DNA of 15,125 nt from an uncultured Eubacteriales bacterium (GTDB taxonomy: Bacteria; Bacillota; Clostridia; Oscillospirales; CAG-272). The stretch is from contig URZF01000016.1 of assembly GCA_900552255.1 (NCBI GenBank), positions 1 through 15,125 of the forward strand, in the 5' to 3' direction. This document shows positions 6,777-13,844 of this stretch, piece after piece. Numbering within the stretch: the first letter of the stretch is position 1; each line of letters starts with the position of its first letter. Both the position numbers and the translations under genes were made by a program. The notes beneath the pieces were generated by a model. That model made no database searches and was not told the DNA's origin. It saw only the letters and a list, made by a program, of their open reading frames with translations.

Positions 6777-8213
6777 TTAGGATTCGGAAGTGCCCGACTG
6801 AGGGATCTCCGGCGCACCCGAAATTCGGTCGAGAAGCATATCGGTGACAAGCGTCTCAATAAAGGAAAGCCGCATCACCTCTTCGCCGTAAAGACTTTCG
6901 ATCTCCTTTGCCGTATATTCCACTCCATAATAAGAGGTATAATCGGCAGCAATCTGCTCAAGATCCGCCGTATAATCCTCATCGGTGTATTCGATGCCCA
7001 GCGCTTTCTGCGTCAGCTTGACAACGATATACTGATAAGCGGCCTTCTTTGCGGATTCCTCGATATAGGTCTTATCGCTTCCGTCCGGATACAGCATCTC
7101 CCTGACTTCTTTTTTCGTATACGTCATCCCATACTGTGCATAGGTCGCAACCATATCGGATACCTCGCGGTTGACATAGTTGGTATAAATTTTTTCAAAC
7201 GCCGAGACCAGCTTATCCGGATAAGAAATCAGCTCGGAACGGTCATATACAAAATCCATCAGAGCATACTCCGAAAAGCTTTGGACACGGAATGCGTATT
7301 TCAATTCCCAAATGTTGCTAAAAGGCGTGTTCTCCGTGATCAGCGCGTTATCGTTGTAGACGTCCTTGATTTCGATGGCGAACACCGCTTCCTTGCCGGC
7401 CAGCGTCTCATCAAGCTCGTAATCCTCGGGGAACGTCACCGTGATTTCAAATTTCTCACCGTTTTTGTGACCGACAAGCTGGCTTTCAAAGCCGTCTATA
7501 AAGCCTGCCTCGCCGACGACGATCGAATAATTCTCTCCGGTACCGCCGTCGAATTTTTCACCGTCGATCGTACCCGTAAAATTCATCTTTACGGTATCGC
7601 CGTATTCGATCACGTCCTTGCTTTTTGCCACCGCGTTATAAAAAGATACGAGCAGATCGGAGATATAGCTGTCCGTATAAACTGCGGGAAGCGCCTTTTT
7701 GACCGTAACCGTAAATCTCACCGTTTCACCCGCAAGAGCGTCGTCCTCATAGTCCTCGTCAAGCTCCATGGTAAAGGAAAACGCCTCGTCGACCTTGACG
7801 GTCCTGCCTGTGGTGGTGCTGACGGAAACGTCGTCCACCTTATAGCATACCCCATAATCAAATGCAGAATTATCGGCATAGCGGTAAACATCATAGTCCT
7901 TGATATAATCCGCATCGTCATCATGCGTCCAAGCTTCGATCTCGGTCGTCGTCCCGTCCTCTCCGACAAGCTCGGCCGTCACAAAAAAATCGAGTGTATA
8001 GCCGGTCGTGGGATAGAACGATTTCGTCGTCTCCGAAAGCTGTTCTCTGTATGCCTCATACCGCTCGCAAAGCTCCTCATACGGGAAATCCGTGATATCG
8101 CCGAGCTTCACATAGGCGGTCAAATCCTCGTTTTCGATATCGAATTTTCCACATCCCGTGAACACTACGGCACACATGACAAGAGCCATGACAAGACAAA
8201 TAAACTTTTTCAT
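6777..8213 (-). CDS. Lipoprotein with FKBP-type/trigger-factor-like peptidyl-prolyl isomerase domain
   Basis: This is a 478-residue exported lipoprotein. Residues 1-20 are a signal peptide ([20 protein letters not shown]) ending in a lipobox with Cys21, so the mature protein is anchored on the outer face of the cytoplasmic membrane. Residues 204-285 form an FKBP-like domain: [20 protein letters not shown], then [20 protein letters not shown] and [20 protein letters not shown]. This is the arrangement of the trigger-factor PPIase domain. Residues 72-175 look like a degenerate earlier copy ending [20 protein letters not shown]. The C-terminal 290-465 is helical and resembles the trigger-factor or SurA chaperone arm. 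The likely job is folding of exported proteins; activity is inferred. ATG at 8213 has GGTGG four bases upstream and begins at the signal peptide. It has its own promoter at 8266-8294. Confidence 0.86.
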   Translation of the reverse strand: MKKFICLVMALVMCAVVFTGCGKFDIENEDLTAYVKLGDITDFPYEELCERYEAYREQLSETTKSFYPTTGYTLDFFVTAELVGEDGTTTEIEAWTHDDDADYIKDYDVYRYADNSAFDYGVCYKVDDVSVSTTTGRTVKVDEAFSFTMELDEDYEDDALAGETVRFTVTVKKALPAVYTDSYISDLLVSFYNAVAKSKDVIEYGDTVKMNFTGTIDGEKFDGGTGENYSIVVGEAGFIDGFESQLVGHKNGEKFEITVTFPEDYELDETLAGKEAVFAIEIKDVYNDNALITENTPFSNIWELKYAFRVQSFSEYALMDFVYDRSELISYPDKLVSAFEKIYTNYVNREVSDMVATYAQYGMTYTKKEVREMLYPDGSDKTYIEESAKKAAYQYIVVKLTQKALGIEYTDEDYTADLEQIAADYTSYYGVEYTAKEIESLYGEEVMRLSFIETLVTDMLLDRISGAPEIPQSGTSES

Positions 8214-8265
8214 AGTTCCACCATCCAAACGAATTTACATTTTCCAAAAAATATAGGGTTTTTTA

Positions 8266-8294
8266 ATAGTATCACACATTCGGCATAAATTCAA
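8266..8294 (-). promoter_or_regulatory. Promoter for the FKBP lipoprotein gene
   Basis: On the minus strand TTGAAT (8289-8294) is 17 bases from TACTAT (8266-8271), with TGA before the -10 (extended form). The predicted start near 8259 leaves a leader of about 45 nt before the ATG at 8213. Confidence 0.6.
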
Positions 8295-8342
8295 CCTTTT
8301 TTTATGGAAAAAGCCAAACCGCCGCAATTCTTCACAAAAATT

Positions 8343-9167
8343 TCAACGTTTTTTCATTTTTTCGGAGAGATAAGCGAGCGACCGATTCAGCTTTGGAAGG
8401 TCGAGTCCGCCGTTCTCGGCGAGCACCGGAGACTCCAGCGTCACCGTGCCGCCGTGATAAGCCGGCATCTTGGCAAAAAGCGTCTCAAAATCGATGATTC
8501 CATCGCCGGGATGCAGGATCGGCCGCGTCACCCCCCACATGCCCGGCACGGTTTCACCGGAATAATCGCTGACGTGCAGGTGACAGATGCGCGGTTCCCA
8601 TATCTCGCTTTCAAAGAAAGCGCCGCACTGAGCCATATAAGACGCATGGCGCGTATCGAACGTAAAGCCGGCCTGCGGAAACATCCGGGCGATCGAAAGA
8701 AGATTTTCAAGCGGCGTCGGCTTGCGGCACGGCACGTTTTCCACCGCGAGACGCACGCCGCGTTTATCGCAGATCTCATACAGCGCATCAAGCAGAGAAA
8801 GCGCCCCCGCAAGCTGCGCCTCGGAAAAACGTCCGTCCCACAGATGGAACACCGCTTTCCCCGCTCCCACGGCTTTCGCCATATCGGCATTCATTGTGAA
8901 AAGCCGGAGCCCCTCCCGTCTGTCCTCCTCTGAACCGAGGGAAAGGAGCGCGCCGACATCCTTTTCAAAATGGATGGTCGGCGTCGCCACGCCTGCCTTA
9001 TCCAAGGCGTCCGCCACCTCGGGCAGTTTATCGTACCACGCTTTCAGCATCATCAGCTCGAAGCCGTCCGCCTCGACGGCGTTCCGATTTTCAATGATCA
9101 CATGATAATCATACCCGTTCGCCCGGCCGACCATCGTGCCGGTCGAGCACAGAATCTGTGTCTCCAT
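8343..9167 (-). CDS. Sugar phosphate isomerase/epimerase-like TIM barrel protein
   Basis: This 274-residue protein belongs to the xylose-isomerase-like TIM barrel superfamily (AP endonuclease 2 fold), which includes sugar epimerases, inosose dehydratases and endonuclease IV. Likely metal ligands sit at barrel strand ends in the family pattern: Glu143 in LAVENVP, Asp171 and His174 in FTFDTRHA, His196/His198 in CHLHVSDYSG, His219 in LHPGDGIIDF and Glu245 in TLESP. The HPGDGIIDF motif is typical of the isomerase/epimerase branch. ATG at 9167 lies only 4 nt after the lexA stop and has no clear ribosome binding site, so translation probably depends on termination at lexA. The substrate cannot be told. 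Because it shares the lexA transcript it may be SOS-induced, which leaves room for a DNA-repair nuclease role, although sequence favours sugar chemistry. Confidence 0.85.
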   Translation of the reverse strand: METQILCSTGTMVGRANGYDYHVIIENRNAVEADGFELMMLKAWYDKLPEVADALDKAGVATPTIHFEKDVGALLSLGSEEDRREGLRLFTMNADMAKAVGAGKAVFHLWDGRFSEAQLAGALSLLDALYEICDKRGVRLAVENVPCRKPTPLENLLSIARMFPQAGFTFDTRHASYMAQCGAFFESEIWEPRICHLHVSDYSGETVPGMWGVTRPILHPGDGIIDFETLFAKMPAYHGGTVTLESPVLAENGGLDLPKLNRSLAYLSEKMKKR

Positions 9168-9171
9168 CGTT

Positions 9172-9780
9172 TCAGTTATAATAGCGGATATCCGCCACGA
9201 CCTTTCCGAGAATGTATACCTCTTTTGTAAGAATGGGCTTCATCGTCTGATTTTCCGGCTGGAGGCGGAACATGCCGTTTTCCTTATAAAAGGTCTTGAC
9301 GGTCGCCTCCTCGTCGATCAGCACAACGGCGATATCGCCGTTCTCCACATAGCTTGTGCGGTTCACAATCACATAATCGCCGTTCATGATTCCGGCCTCG
9401 ATCATGCTGTCTCCCTTGATCCTCAAAGCGAAAAGCTCCCCTCTCGCCATGCCGTGCGGCGGGCAGTACTCGATATAGCCGTCGAAATTTTCCTGCGCTA
9501 AGATCGGAAGCCCTGCCGCCACCTGTCCGACGATCGGAACTCTGACGGACGGCTGTCCGGTCATGCCGTCCGCGTCCACGCGCAGGGTACGGCTTTTTCC
9601 CTGCTCCTTATGGATATACCCTTTCATTTCCAGCTTTGTGAGATAGGAATGGACCGTCGCCGTGCTTTTGATGCCGAGCGCCGCCTTGATATCGCGCACG
9701 GACGGCGCATATCCGTTCGCCTCCATGGTCTCGCAGATATATTTGTAGATTTCGTTTTCGCGTTCGGTCAGATTTTGCAT
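9172..9780 (-). CDS. lexA: SOS repressor LexA
   Basis: This is a full-length 202-residue LexA, the transcriptional repressor that cleaves itself when RecA filaments form on damaged DNA. Residues 1-65 are the winged-helix DNA-binding domain, with recognition elements in GYAPSVRDIKAALGIKSTAT (23-42). The cleavage site is Ala89-Gly90 in VGQVAAGLP. The catalytic dyad is Ser125 in KGDSM and Lys162 in ATVKTF, so autocleavage should work. ATG at 9780 has a strong AAGGAGG five bases upstream. A promoter with an SOS-box-like site over its -35 lies at 9901-9940, giving a leader of about 110 nt and suggesting autoregulation. It is followed after 4 nt by the TIM barrel gene and is divergent from the M14 peptidase gene. 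Confidence 0.97.
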   Translation of the reverse strand: MQNLTERENEIYKYICETMEANGYAPSVRDIKAALGIKSTATVHSYLTKLEMKGYIHKEQGKSRTLRVDADGMTGQPSVRVPIVGQVAAGLPILAQENFDGYIEYCPPHGMARGELFALRIKGDSMIEAGIMNGDYVIVNRTSYVENGDIAVVLIDEEATVKTFYKENGMFRLQPENQTMKPILTKEVYILGKVVADIRYYN

Positions 9781-9900
9781 GGATGCCTCCTTAAAATTAT
9801 CACGTTCCGCCCCATCTCACAGCATGGAAAACAGCCGCTTCCGTTTTGCTTTTCTGTTTTTTCAAGCCATCCGATGAAAGCAAACAATACTTGCGGAATC

Positions 9901-9929
9901 AGTATATCATACTTTTTCAAAAAAATCAA
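9901..9929 (-). promoter_or_regulatory. lexA promoter
   Basis: On the minus strand TTGATT (9924-9929) lies 17 bases from TATACT (9901-9906), with TGA directly before the -10. The predicted start near 9894 gives a leader of about 114 nt before lexA. Confidence 0.75.
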
Positions 9930-9940
9930 ACTTTTGTTCC
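9927..9940 (-). promoter_or_regulatory. Candidate SOS box (LexA operator)
   Basis: The minus strand reads GGAACAAAAGTTTG. The core GAAC-N4-GTTT fits the Gram-positive SOS box CGAACRNRYGTTYC with mismatches at the outer bases and one spacer position. It overlaps the lexA -35 by three bases, which is the expected geometry for autorepression. Confidence 0.65.
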
Positions 9941-9963
9941 GATTTTCAAAAAATATTTTCATT

Positions 9964-9993
9964 TTGTCAATTAAAAGCCTTTCGTCATATGAT
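9964..9993 (+). promoter_or_regulatory. Promoter for the M14 peptidase gene
   Basis: TTGTCA (9964-9969) and TATGAT (9988-9993) are 18 bases apart, each five of six to consensus. It is divergent from the lexA promoter, with the two -35 boxes 34 bases apart. The SOS-box-like site lies 24 bases upstream of this -35. Confidence 0.6.
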
Positions 9994-10050
9994 ATCGTGA
10001 TCCGATTTGCTCGGTATAAGGCAGTCGCAGAAAGGAAGGAGAGCGGTCTT

Positions 10051-10965
10051 TTGGAAATCGATTACGAGGCGATCGCAGGCTATGAAAGAATGACGGACTG
10101 CATAAACGCCATACTGGAAAAATACCCCCAAACGGAAAACGGCTACATCGGCACAAGCATCCTCGGACGCGGCCTTCTGTATCTGCGTCTCGGACACGGA
10201 AAAAGCGCATCCCTTTTTGTGGGTGCGCATCATGGAATGGAGCATATAACCTCGAATCTGCTCATCAAATTCATCGAGGATGCGCTCGCCTGCGAGCGTT
10301 CCGGCGCAAGAATCGCCGGCGGCTTCGACGTCCGCTATATCCTCGCGCATCGGTCGGTCTACGTCATTCCGATGCTCAATCCGGACGGTGTGGAAATCGA
10401 GACCGGCGGAGCCGAAACCGCAGGACTTCTGCGCGAGCGGCTCCTCGCCATGAACGGCGGGAACCACAATTTTGTATCATGGCAGGCCAACGCGCGCGGC
10501 GTGGACCTCAATCACAACTACGACGCAGGCTTTGCCGAATGCCGCAAGCTCGAGCATGAGCACGGCATTTATTCCGGCGGTCCGACGCGGTACGGCGGCG
10601 AATACCCGGAAAGCGAGCCGGAAACGGCCGCTCTTTGCAGGCTTACAAGATTTCTCACGCCGAATCTTCGGTGCGCCGTGGCGCTGCACACGCAGGGCGA
10701 GGAGATCTACTGGGACTATCTCGGCAAGGCGCCGAAAGGCTCCCGCATGCTCGCCGAATGCTTCGCAAACGTCAGCGGATATCGGGTATCCGCGCCCGAC
10801 GGCATCGCGTCCTACGGCGGCTATAAGGACTGGGTCATCTCGGAGCTCGGGATTCCCGCCTTCACGATCGAATGCGGATACGGAAAAAATCCGCTTCCTC
10901 CTGCCGATTTTTACAAAATATACGAAAAAGTCCTGCCGATCCTGCTCACAGCCGCAGCTTTTTAG
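10051..10965 (+). CDS. M14-family zinc carboxypeptidase-like protein, probable gamma-D-glutamyl-diamino acid peptidase
   Basis: This is a 304-residue zinc peptidase of family M14 and the only recognised plus-strand gene. Zinc ligands fit the family: His61 and Glu64 in AHHGMEH, and His213 in ALHTQGEE; the catalytic base is Glu274 in FTIECGYG. IPMLNPDGVEIE (106-117) and NARGVDLNHNYDAG (147-160) are typical. The usual Asn-Arg pair is Asn-His here, as in branches that cut gamma-D-Glu-diaminopimelate bonds of peptidoglycan rather than C-terminal residues; that role is inferred. No signal peptide is seen, so it probably acts in the cytoplasm, in muropeptide recycling or spore formation. TTG at 10051 was chosen because AAGGAG lies nine bases upstream and the domain begins at once. 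The frame stays open far upstream, but no ribosome binding site supports an earlier start. Confidence 0.9.
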   Translation: MEIDYEAIAGYERMTDCINAILEKYPQTENGYIGTSILGRGLLYLRLGHGKSASLFVGAHHGMEHITSNLLIKFIEDALACERSGARIAGGFDVRYILAHRSVYVIPMLNPDGVEIETGGAETAGLLRERLLAMNGGNHNFVSWQANARGVDLNHNYDAGFAECRKLEHEHGIYSGGPTRYGGEYPESEPETAALCRLTRFLTPNLRCAVALHTQGEEIYWDYLGKAPKGSRMLAECFANVSGYRVSAPDGIASYGGYKDWVISELGIPAFTIECGYGKNPLPPADFYKIYEKVLPILLTAAAF

Positions 10966-10975
10966 AAAAAAACAC

Positions 10976-11005
10976 TTGCATTCGGCCACGGATTTCCGTT
11001 ATAAT
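10976..11005 (+). promoter_or_regulatory. Strong promoter-like sequence with no gene downstream in its direction
   Basis: TTGCAT (10976-10981) and a perfect TATAAT (11000-11005) are 18 bases apart. The -10 sits in the loop of a 6-base inverted repeat, ATTTCC (10992-10997) and GGAAAT (11006-11011), a possible operator. It lies 10 bases after the M14 stop and reads into the antisense strand of ireB. No plausible plus-strand gene follows. Confidence 0.6.
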
Positions 11006-11021
11006 GGAAATAAAGGAAAAA

Positions 11022-11273
11022 TCATATTTGAAGATAAACCCGCAGCATGCTGCCGAGAAGCTCGTCCCGGTCGATTTTGCGGATGAGGCTTCTCGCATTT
11101 CGATGATTGGTGATATAGGTCGGATCCTCTGAAAGAATATATCCGACAAGCTGATTCACCGGATTGTAGCCCTTTTCCAGCAGCGCCTCATATACGGTGG
11201 TCAGGGTTCTCTTCAGTTCCTTTTCGCGGTCTTCCTTGATGGAAAAGGAGATGGTGGGTTCGGTATTGGCCAT
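11022..11273 (-). CDS. ireB: IreB family regulatory phosphoprotein
   Basis: This 83-residue protein is a complete IreB (UPF0297, YrzL) family member. In Enterococcus faecalis IreB is phosphorylated by the kinase IreK on N-terminal threonines and modulates cephalosporin resistance; Thr4 and Thr7 are both present here ([10 protein letters not shown]). The family core is [20 protein letters not shown] (35-54) followed by the N-A-R-S-L-I-R-K helix and RDELL (69-73). ATG at 11273 is chosen because GGGAGAG lies seven bases upstream; a longer in-frame ATG at 11297 has no such site. Codon use is split. The four leucines up to codon 32 are CTG, while six of seven from codon 42 on are CTT or CTC, and proline moves from CCC to CCG. 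The gene may therefore be a mosaic with a break near 11150-11180. Confidence 0.92.
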   Translation of the reverse strand: MANTEPTISFSIKEDREKELKRTLTTVYEALLEKGYNPVNQLVGYILSEDPTYITNHRNARSLIRKIDRDELLGSMLRVYLQI

Positions 11274-11329
11274 ATTGTCACTCTCCCTTCTGTGCAAAGC
11301 TGTGGGCGGCCCGGTGCTGCATAGGGTGC

Positions 11330-11348
11330 GCCCGCCGGATGGGCAGGC
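11330..11348 (-). repeat. GC-rich hairpin in the ireB leader
   Basis: GCCCGCC (11330-11336) pairs with GGCAGGC (11342-11348), one wobble pair, around a 5-base loop. It lies between the predicted ireB transcription start and its ribosome binding site and has no U-tract, so it is not a terminator. Function unknown. Confidence 0.35.
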
Positions 11349-11372
11349 GGCCCTAAATGATGCACTAATACT

Positions 11373-11401
11373 ATTGTAGCGTAAAGCGCCGGGGAATACA
11401 A
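11373..11401 (-). promoter_or_regulatory. Promoter for ireB
   Basis: On the minus strand TTGTAT (11396-11401) lies 17 bases from TACAAT (11373-11378). It is within the 174-base pheT-ireB gap and gives a leader of about 93 nt. It separates ireB from the pheST transcript. Confidence 0.65.
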
Positions 11402-11447
11402 GGAGAAAAAGCGCAAAGAAACGAGTTTTCTCCCTGTTTTATAAATT

Positions 11448-13823
11448 TTAGGCGCGCAGGGTGATGCCATACTGCGAGAGCGCCTTGAGCGCTTTTTCGA
11501 TGGCCTTATCGCATTCCTCCACGGTGAGGGTGCGGTCGGCGGCACGCAGCACCAGGGAATAGGCGACGCTCTTTTTACCGGCAGGGACAGGGGCACCGCG
11601 GTAGACATCGAACAGCTTGATCTGCTCCAGAATATTGCCAACGGCACCGGTGATGGTCTTTTCGATGGCGGCAACGGGCAGGCTCTCATCACAGATGACG
11701 GCCAGATCGCGGGTGGAGGCGGGGAAACGGGGCAGGGCGTGGTAGGTGGCCTCCGGCAGGCGGACAGCAAAGAGCAGGGCGATATCCAGCCGGGCGATCC
11801 AGGCGCGGCAGCCGATGCCGAAGTTCTCCAGCACGGTGGGGTGGACCTCACCGACCGAGCCGATCTCGACATCCCCAACGGTGAGGACGGCGAAGCGGCC
11901 GGGATGATAGCTGGGATGGGTGGAAACGGCGGTGTAATCGGCGCGGGGCAGATTCAGCCGGCTGAGGAGGGATTCCACGGTGCCCTTGAGGGTGAAGAAA
12001 TCGGCCTCGCCGCCGTAGCAGCCTACCATAAGGACAGCCTTTTCCTCCGGCAGATCCTCGCCCTCGCGGGGAAGGTACTCGCTGGAGATCTCGTAGAGCC
12101 ATGCTTCCGGATTGCGGTTATTGTAGTTGCGGGCCAGCGTATCCAGCATGCTGGGCAGCCCGGTGGTGCGCATGATGGAGGTATCTTCGCCGAGAGGATT
12201 GGTGATGACGACGGATTTGCGCATGGGATGATCGGCCGGCAGGCAGATCTTATCGTACATCTTGGGGCTCATAAAGGAGTAGGTGACGATCTCATCATAG
12301 CCCATGGCGATCATGGCGTTATTGATGCGGCGCTCGAAATCCTGCTCCGGGGTGACGATGGCTTCGGCGGTCCCCCGCAGGGCGGTGGTAGGGATCTTAT
12401 CGTAGCCGTACATACGGGCTACTTCCTCGGCAATATCGGCCTTCTGCTCCAGATCAGCGCGGTAGCTGGGAACGATGCACTCATTGCCCACCACGGCGAT
12501 CTCCAGGGGACGCAGCGATTCCACCATTTCCTCACGGGTGAGGGAGATGCCGAGGAAACGGTTCATCCAGTCGGCATCAAAGGGGACGCGGCGCAGGGTG
12601 TGGTTGGCGTGGTCGATATCGATGACGCCGGAAACCACCTCACCGGCGCCCAGCTGCTCCATCAGCTCCAGGGCGCGCAGCAGGGCGCCTTCGCAGTTCA
12701 TGGGGTCCAGACCTTTTTCAAAGCGGCCGGAGGATTCGGTGCGCATGCCCAGCTTTTTGGCGGTGAGGCGGACGCTGCTGCCCTTGAAGCAGGCGGATTC
12801 AAAGACGATGGTATTGGTGTCATTGTGGATGCCGCTGTATTCGCCGCCCATAACGCCCGCTACGGCGCTGGGCTTTTCGGCATCGGCAATGACCAGCATC
12901 TCAGGGGAGAGCTCCCGCACGGTGTCATCCAGGGTGGTGATGGTCTCGCCCGCGGCGGCATTGCGTACCACGATCTGGCCGTCCTTGACATACTTGAGAT
13001 CGAAGGCGTGCATGGGCTGGCCGTATTCCAGCATGACATAGTTGGTGATATCGACGATGTTATTGATGGGGCGGACACCGCAGGCACGCAGGCGCTCCCG
13101 CAGCCAGCGGGGAGAGGACGCTACCTTGATATTGCGGACGACGGCCGCCATATAGCGCTGGCAGAGCTCGGTATTTTCCACCCGGACCTTCAGCAGGTCG
13201 TTTACATCGCCGCCGGCGCCCTGTACCACGGGGGTATGCAGATGCAGCGGCAGGCGGTAGGTTGCAGCGGTTTCCCGTGCCAGACCAATGATGGAAAGGC
13301 AATCGGGACGGTTGGAGGTGATCTCGAATTCCACGACGGTATCATTGAGGCCGATGGCGGTGCGGATGTCCTCGCCGACGGCGCAGGCTTCCTGCAGGAT
13401 GAAGATGCCGTCCTCGATAGCGTAGGGGAAATCGTGGGTGGTGAGGCCCAGCTCCTTGAGGGAGCAGAGCATACCGTTGGATTCCACGCCGCGCAGCTTG
13501 CCGCGGGTAATGGTGACACCGCCGGGCAGGTGGGATTTGTGCAGGGCAGCGGGGACCAGATCGCCCACATGGACATTCTGGGCGCCGGTGACGATCTGTA
13601 CTGGCTCCGATTTTCCGACATCCACCTGACAGATCCACATATGATCGCTATTGGGGTGGCGCTCCATTGCCAGCACCTTGCCGACTACAACATTTTCGAT
13701 CTCGGCGCCCTCTACCTCATAGCCCTCTACCTTGGAGCCGGACATGGTAAGCGCTTCGCAAAAATCATGAATGGGTGTATCTACATGGACGAATTCATCC
13801 AGCCATCTCATAGAAAGATTCAT
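11448..13823 (-). CDS. pheT: Phenylalanyl-tRNA synthetase beta subunit
   Basis: This is a full-length 791-residue PheT, half of the (alpha-beta)2 enzyme that charges tRNA-Phe in the cytoplasm. The EMAP-type tRNA-binding domain spans about 40-150 (RHPNSDHMWICQVDVG, then KLRGVESNGMLCSLKELGL). The B3/B4 editing region is about 212-385 (RPINNIVDITNYVMLEYGQP, MHAFD, RTESSGRFEKGLDP). B5 lies about 405-475 and ends DIAEEVARMYGYDKIP. A catalytic-like core runs 490-690, and the C-terminal ferredoxin-fold anticodon-binding domain is 698-791 (RFPASTRDLAVICDESLPVA). ATG at 13823 has AAAGGAGG ten bases upstream. It lies 21 nt after pheS. Codons favour CTG, CCC, GGC and AAG, unlike the genes left of about 11150. 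Nothing in the protein looks broken. Confidence 0.97.
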   Translation of the reverse strand: MNLSMRWLDEFVHVDTPIHDFCEALTMSGSKVEGYEVEGAEIENVVVGKVLAMERHPNSDHMWICQVDVGKSEPVQIVTGAQNVHVGDLVPAALHKSHLPGGVTITRGKLRGVESNGMLCSLKELGLTTHDFPYAIEDGIFILQEACAVGEDIRTAIGLNDTVVEFEITSNRPDCLSIIGLARETAATYRLPLHLHTPVVQGAGGDVNDLLKVRVENTELCQRYMAAVVRNIKVASSPRWLRERLRACGVRPINNIVDITNYVMLEYGQPMHAFDLKYVKDGQIVVRNAAAGETITTLDDTVRELSPEMLVIADAEKPSAVAGVMGGEYSGIHNDTNTIVFESACFKGSSVRLTAKKLGMRTESSGRFEKGLDPMNCEGALLRALELMEQLGAGEVVSGVIDIDHANHTLRRVPFDADWMNRFLGISLTREEMVESLRPLEIAVVGNECIVPSYRADLEQKADIAEEVARMYGYDKIPTTALRGTAEAIVTPEQDFERRINNAMIAMGYDEIVTYSFMSPKMYDKICLPADHPMRKSVVITNPLGEDTSIMRTTGLPSMLDTLARNYNNRNPEAWLYEISSEYLPREGEDLPEEKAVLMVGCYGGEADFFTLKGTVESLLSRLNLPRADYTAVSTHPSYHPGRFAVLTVGDVEIGSVGEVHPTVLENFGIGCRAWIARLDIALLFAVRLPEATYHALPRFPASTRDLAVICDESLPVAAIEKTITGAVGNILEQIKLFDVYRGAPVPAGKKSVAYSLVLRAADRTLTVEECDKAIEKALKALSQYGITLRA

Positions 13824-13844
13824 AACAGTTACCCCTCCTTTCCC

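Noticed and set aside
5832..8288. An 818-codon plus-strand open frame over the permease and lipoprotein genes
   Set aside because: It is a shadow of two clear minus-strand genes; the protein is rich in R, H and D without family motifs.
9610..10050. N-terminal extension of the M14 peptidase frame back to 9610
   Set aside because: It would run through the lexA coding strand and both divergent promoters; AAGGAG before TTG at 10051 and the domain start argue for the short form.
11402..11433. GGAGAAAA/TTTTCTCC inverted repeat after pheT as a terminator
   Set aside because: The 8-bp stem is AT-rich with a 16-base loop and is followed by only TTGTATT, which is better explained as the ireB -35.
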